From contig CALFUF010000163.1 of NCBI GenBank assembly GCA_937916405.1, forward strand, positions 1 to 6,683: 6,683 bases of DNA, read 5' to 3'. Under the pieces are notes generated by a model. That model searched no databases and had not been told where the DNA came from. It saw only the letters and a list, made by a program, of their open reading frames with translations. This stretch comes from an uncultured Prevotella sp. GTDB taxonomy: Bacteria > Bacteroidota > Bacteroidia > Bacteroidales > Bacteroidaceae. Each line of letters opens with the position of its first letter. Position 1 is the first letter of the stretch. Both the position numbers and the translations under genes were made by a program. Shown one piece after another: positions 5,101 to 6,683 of this stretch.

Positions 5101-6683
5101 TCTCACATCAAAGACCGACGGTGCCACCATTTATTATACATTAGACGGTAATTCACCTACAAAGAACAGTCAAGTTTTCAAAGACCCGATCATATTAACA
5201 GAGAATTGCACATTAAAAGCATTTGCAGTGAAAGAGTCTCTATATGAATCAGATATTGTTGAGTATCCTGTGGATTGGTTTGTTTGTGAAAGTCCTGAGG
5301 TTACAGAATACGATGGTAGGTATTTTAAGTCTACTATTCCAGAAGGTACAACAGTATATTATACATTCAATGGAGGAGAGGAAAAACAGTATACTAACCG
5401 AACTGCTGTTGATGGATTAGGTACTTTAAGATTAATTGCGAGACATCCTCGTAAGAACGACTCAGCTCCTTATGTATATGAGATTACATATTTTTATGAT
5501 GGCAACTCTACAGTAGAAGTAAAAAGTGAAGGACTGCTACAAAAGGCTTTTGAGTGGTCTGGCACCTCTGATGTAGAATCTTTAACAATCTCAGGCTCTT
5601 TAAATACTTCTGATATTAATTTCATTAAAACAAGTTTACAGAATGTTCAATTTTTGGATTTAGAAAATACTACTATTGCAGATCGGACTTTACCTGAAGA
5701 GGCTTTTGCAGGTATGTCTTCGTTAATATCCTTCAGTTCACCTAAAGATATTATTAATGTGGGGGGGCGTATCTTTGCAAACTGTCCTCAGATGGCAGCA
5801 TTGGTATGGAACGCTTCAGAGAGCCTACCATCTAATACCTTTGGCGAACAGATTAATCCCAATATCTTAGTTTATGTGATGAGTGACTCTTGGGCTCCCA
5901 GCAGTGTCCGAAATAGAATTGTAAATGGAACTGCAACACGTATTATTCTTTCAGATGAGGAAAGTAATAATAATTTCTATTGCCCTAAAGCATTTAATAC
6001 AAGAGAGATAAGTTACACTCATAACTACTCTATGGAGACAGAAATCGGGAAGTGTACTGGATGGGAGACTATCACACTGCCATTTACTGTTCAAAAGATT
6101 ACCCATGAAACTAAGGGAGAGTTAATGACCTTCAAGAGCTACGAGGAAGCAGGAAATCCAGAAAACGTTCGTCCCTTCTGGTTACGTGCATTGGATGGCA
6201 ATTACTTTGAAGAAGCGGCAACTATAGAGGCTTATATGCCATATATCATCAGTATGCCAAATAATAAGAAATATGCAACTCCATATAATCTGTCAGGTAA
6301 TGTTACTTTCTCTGCGGAAAATGTTGAGATTCAAATGACTAAACCAATAGTGCAACATAAGAATAGTATTTCCTTTGTGCCCTGTTATATCAAAAAAGAG
6401 GCAAATTCAAAAGTCATGGCAATCAACAAAGCCCCGACAACTGGTGACAGAGATGCTGGTAGCGTGTTTATTTCGAATTTACGAGATGTAAAACCCTTTG
6501 AGGCTTATACCACTAGTGATGTCGTCAATTTTTCAAGAGTATTGTCATTGGCAAATATGATGGGGACGACCACGGGAATCCATCAAATATTATATACTGG
6601 TGGTTATTCTAATAATGACGATGTGAAAGTATACAATCTCTCAGGTCTGTTAGTTGCATCAGGTAAACGTGGGGAAATAATAA
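2060..6683 (+). CDS. BspA-like leucine-rich repeat surface protein with T9SS sorting signal, 3' partial
   Basis: This is a very large secreted LRR_5 (BspA-family) protein, probably a surface adhesin or host- or matrix-binding protein. Translation gives 1541 codons without a stop; the window ends inside the gene. Residues 1-21 are a signal peptide ending SLA, and ATG 2060 is the start that includes it. Residues 28-~995 form three tandem units of about 329 residues. Each unit has a beta-rich cap, the motif EGNEYFS-DNNGILYNK, about five LRR_5 repeats (LP..V..IG..AF..C), and a closing VVP.GT...F....GW segment. Two chitobiase C-terminal-like Ig domains follow (~996-1150; GATIYYTLDGNSPT is diagnostic). 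Next come degenerate LRRs (~1158-1275) and an unnamed region (~1300-1510) containing GWETITLPFTVQKI. From ~1521 the T9SS type A signal begins (VKVYNLSGLLVASGKRGE). BspA of Tannerella forsythia is the family reference and binds host proteins; ligand binding here is inference. The gene sits 30 bp after the lipoprotein gene. Confidence 0.93.
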   Translation, partial: MKRFILVSVVMSVLGQVQSLASMNNYSVTIDNIQYSLYGDTKEAHVYHDYPSTSLSVTNDRLELPETVSYDNQTYTVTDVDCFSTGNTSLELVTPKTVKSVQKVQSGVKKIVLGAGVTSVSDLFESTHLESFEVVEGNEYFSTDNNGILYNKDMTVIISVPYAKHNSFTSFTLPSSVKQIGNDAFREFDKLENITLPEGLETIGVSAFYNCQNLRTCNLPSTIEVIDWCAFYHCPLSNIELPAQLKVIGESAFSSEGIGLASLTIPQYVEKIGDWAFAGWNIQTIYVHCAPIQLSTNQPLGYPQNQTLVVPKGTVDIFSGYEGWKEFHNIIEGDFEPTFNVDDYPVNSELDYDGQEVTINGVVYRLYNSGVAHLYSGWSQTISSDVLSLSIPESVRYRGADYVVEGVDYFDADHVVDLQLPNSIKFVKGVKGGVKTLRLPQSVTSVSDLKQSRDLESFEVAEGNEYFSVDNNGILYNKNKTWLCYAPYGKRNNFTNFTLPSSVESIGDYAFYDFSNLEKVTMPDGLISIGSYAFSYCNKLSNCPLPSTVEVIGKSAFASCALSGLELPAQLKTIGYEAFYSGLQNNYLSSLTIPQYVETIGDYAFLGVTISKVIAHCAPFQLSTKDPLGSPDNQTLVVPKGTRDIFSTRQGWKRINNVIEGDFEPTFNVDDYLIGGSGLDSDGQEVIQNGVTYRLYNSGSAHVYCYYYQPAATQSVLAIPESVYFRAYDYVVDGVEYFRTSDNMIVDLQLPNTIKSISGVKSGVKTLRLPQSVTSVSDLYKSQHLESFEVAEGNEYFSVDNNGILYNKDKSTLYYVPYGKRESFVMFTVPSTVTTIGSYAFYYFDQLAKVILPEGLATIESHAFEYCEILSNCDLPSTVEVIEEYAFSGCKLTNFKLPTQLKSIGNRAFMNGIENYTLSLLYIPPYVESIGNWVFSGITIGTIYSYIMNPMPISENSFGNHDWYPLVVPTGTKEIYSLMPGWRNFTNITESDALLPTAYKCANPEVVRDGNTLTLTSKTDGATIYYTLDGNSPTKNSQVFKDPIILTENCTLKAFAVKESLYESDIVEYPVDWFVCESPEVTEYDGRYFKSTIPEGTTVYYTFNGGEEKQYTNRTAVDGLGTLRLIARHPRKNDSAPYVYEITYFYDGNSTVEVKSEGLLQKAFEWSGTSDVESLTISGSLNTSDINFIKTSLQNVQFLDLENTTIADRTLPEEAFAGMSSLISFSSPKDIINVGGRIFANCPQMAALVWNASESLPSNTFGEQINPNILVYVMSDSWAPSSVRNRIVNGTATRIILSDEESNNNFYCPKAFNTREISYTHNYSMETEIGKCTGWETITLPFTVQKITHETKGELMTFKSYEEAGNPENVRPFWLRALDGNYFEEAATIEAYMPYIISMPNNKKYATPYNLSGNVTFSAENVEIQMTKPIVQHKNSISFVPCYIKKEANSKVMAINKAPTTGDRDAGSVFISNLRDVKPFEAYTTSDVVNFSRVLSLANMMGTTTGIHQILYTGGYSNNDDVKVYNLSGLLVASGKRGEII
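2141..3127 (+). repeat. Tandem repeat unit 1 of the LRR protein (987 bp)
   Basis: Codons 28-356. The cap (residues ~28-95) is the most diverged of the three and retains only a skeleton of the shared pattern (IQYSLY, AHVY, LPETV). It then carries SVSDL, EGNEYFSTDNNGILYNK, five LRR_5 repeats (~171-290) and the closing segment NQTLVVPKGT...GW. It ends with the linker GDFEPTFNVDDY and a DGQE boundary. It shares that closing segment and linker closely with unit 2. Confidence 0.9.
3128..4114 (+). repeat. Tandem repeat unit 2 of the LRR protein (987 bp, mosaic)
   Basis: Codons 357-685, exactly the length of unit 1. The front (NGV-YRLYNSG-AH, IPESV, YVVEGV-YF, GVKTLRLPQSVTSVSDL) matches unit 3. The back (ELPAQLK, SLTIPQYVE-IGD, HCAP-QLST, NQTLVVPKGT, IEGDFEPTFNVDDY) matches unit 1. 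The change of affinity falls roughly between 3492 and 3740, just after the tract identical to unit 3. Confidence 0.9.
3431..3492 (+). repeat. 62-bp direct repeat, copy in unit 2
   Basis: This stretch is identical base for base to 4421-4482 (offset 990 bp). It encodes FEVAEGNEYFSVDNNGILYN plus the next two bases. The matching part of unit 1 (from 2453) differs at several positions, including synonymous ones, although the 22 bases at 2464-2485 are shared by all three units. Confidence 0.93.
4115..5044 (+). repeat. Tandem repeat unit 3 of the LRR protein (about 930 bp)
   Basis: Codons 686 to ~995. The cap and the EGNEYFSVDNNGILYNK segment are close to unit 2. The LRR block and tail are more diverged: the HCAP-QLST segment of units 1 and 2 is replaced by YSYIMNPMPIS. 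The closing segment LVVPTGT...GWRNFTNI is kept. The GDFEPTFNVDDY linker is absent, and the chain passes straight into the chitobiase-like domain. The 3' boundary is approximate. Confidence 0.85.
4421..4482 (+). repeat. 62-bp direct repeat, copy in unit 3
   Basis: This is the second copy of the identical 62-bp stretch. It begins at TTCGAGG and ends at TATAACAA, where the copies diverge (AAGGAT here, AAAAAC in unit 2). The upstream flank, encoding GVKTLRLPQSVTSVSDL in both units, differs at many third positions. The identity is therefore local rather than a property of the whole unit. Confidence 0.93.
5045..5509 (+). other. Two chitobiase/beta-hexosaminidase C-terminal-like Ig domains
   Basis: Within the large LRR protein, residues ~996-1074 match the CHB_HEX_C pattern: a strand LTLTS, DGATIYYTLDGNSPT, a DPIIL turn, then CTLKAFAVKE and a closing SDIVEY. 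Residues ~1076-1150 look like a second, degenerate copy (GTTVYYTFNGG, LRLIARHPRKND). In enzymes this fold flanks catalytic domains. Here it probably acts as a stalk or binding module, because no glycosidase domain is present. Confidence 0.75.
5531..5884 (+). other. Degenerate C-terminal LRR block
   Basis: Within the large LRR protein, residues ~1158-1275 show LTISGSLNTSDINFIK, VQFLDLENTTIADRTLPEEAF, SFSSP, IFANCPQM and ILVYV. This is the usual BspA-type ending, with a beta strand followed by an F-x-x-C/M turn. It is separated from the main LRR array by the Ig-like domains, so it forms a second, short solenoid. Confidence 0.65.
6620..6683 (+). other. Start of T9SS type A C-terminal sorting domain, cut by the window end
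   Basis: Residues 1521-1541 (DVKVYNLSGLLVASGKRGEII) match the beginning of Por-type sorting domains, in which a VxVYxxxG strand is followed by a basic turn. The usual remainder, a G-x-Y-I-V strand and a basic end, would lie just past the window. It implies that the protein is exported by a type IX secretion system and anchored at the surface or released. Confidence 0.75.

Noticed and set aside
6678..6683. TAATAA at the end of the window as a stop for the LRR gene
   Set aside because: In the coding frame these bases read GAA ATA ATA A, so both TAA triplets are out of frame. The sorting domain is also incomplete at this point.

Overview
The window looks like an AT-rich Bacteroidota chromosome, most likely Prevotella or a close Bacteroidales relative. 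Four things point that way: a BACON-domain lipoprotein, a BspA-type (LRR_5) surface protein with a type IX secretion (T9SS, 'Por') C-terminal signal, A-rich translation leaders without a clear Shine-Dalgarno sequence, and the absence of SusC/D-like or enzymatic genes. Genus-level placement is inference.

All three genes are on the + strand and tightly packed. Positions 2-772 hold the 3' part of an outer-membrane protein with a PEGA-like domain followed by a small beta-barrel. Its start lies before the window. After 12 bp comes 785-2029, a complete 414-residue lipoprotein with three BACON domains and a fibronectin III-like domain. After 30 bp comes 2060-6683, a very large secreted leucine-rich-repeat protein of at least 1541 residues. 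It stays open to the last base and is cut inside its T9SS sorting domain. No promoter or terminator is visible in either gap, so the three genes probably form one operon that starts upstream.

The large protein is the most interesting part. Its first two thirds is a threefold tandem repeat; units 1 and 2 are each exactly 987 bp (329 codons). Unit 2 looks like a mosaic: its front half resembles unit 3 and its back half resembles unit 1, as expected if unequal crossing-over turned a two-unit gene into a three-unit gene. A 62-bp stretch is identical in units 2 and 3, between flanks that differ at many synonymous sites. After the repeats come two chitobiase C-terminal-like Ig domains, a degenerate LRR block, an unnamed C-terminal region and the sorting signal.

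A reasonable model, by inference, is a cell-surface module: a barrel in the outer membrane, a lipoprotein with glycan- or protein-binding BACON/Fn3 domains, and a T9SS-exported repeat adhesin. No RNA genes, CRISPR arrays, insertion sequences or origins were seen. There is no gene-free stretch longer than 30 bp.
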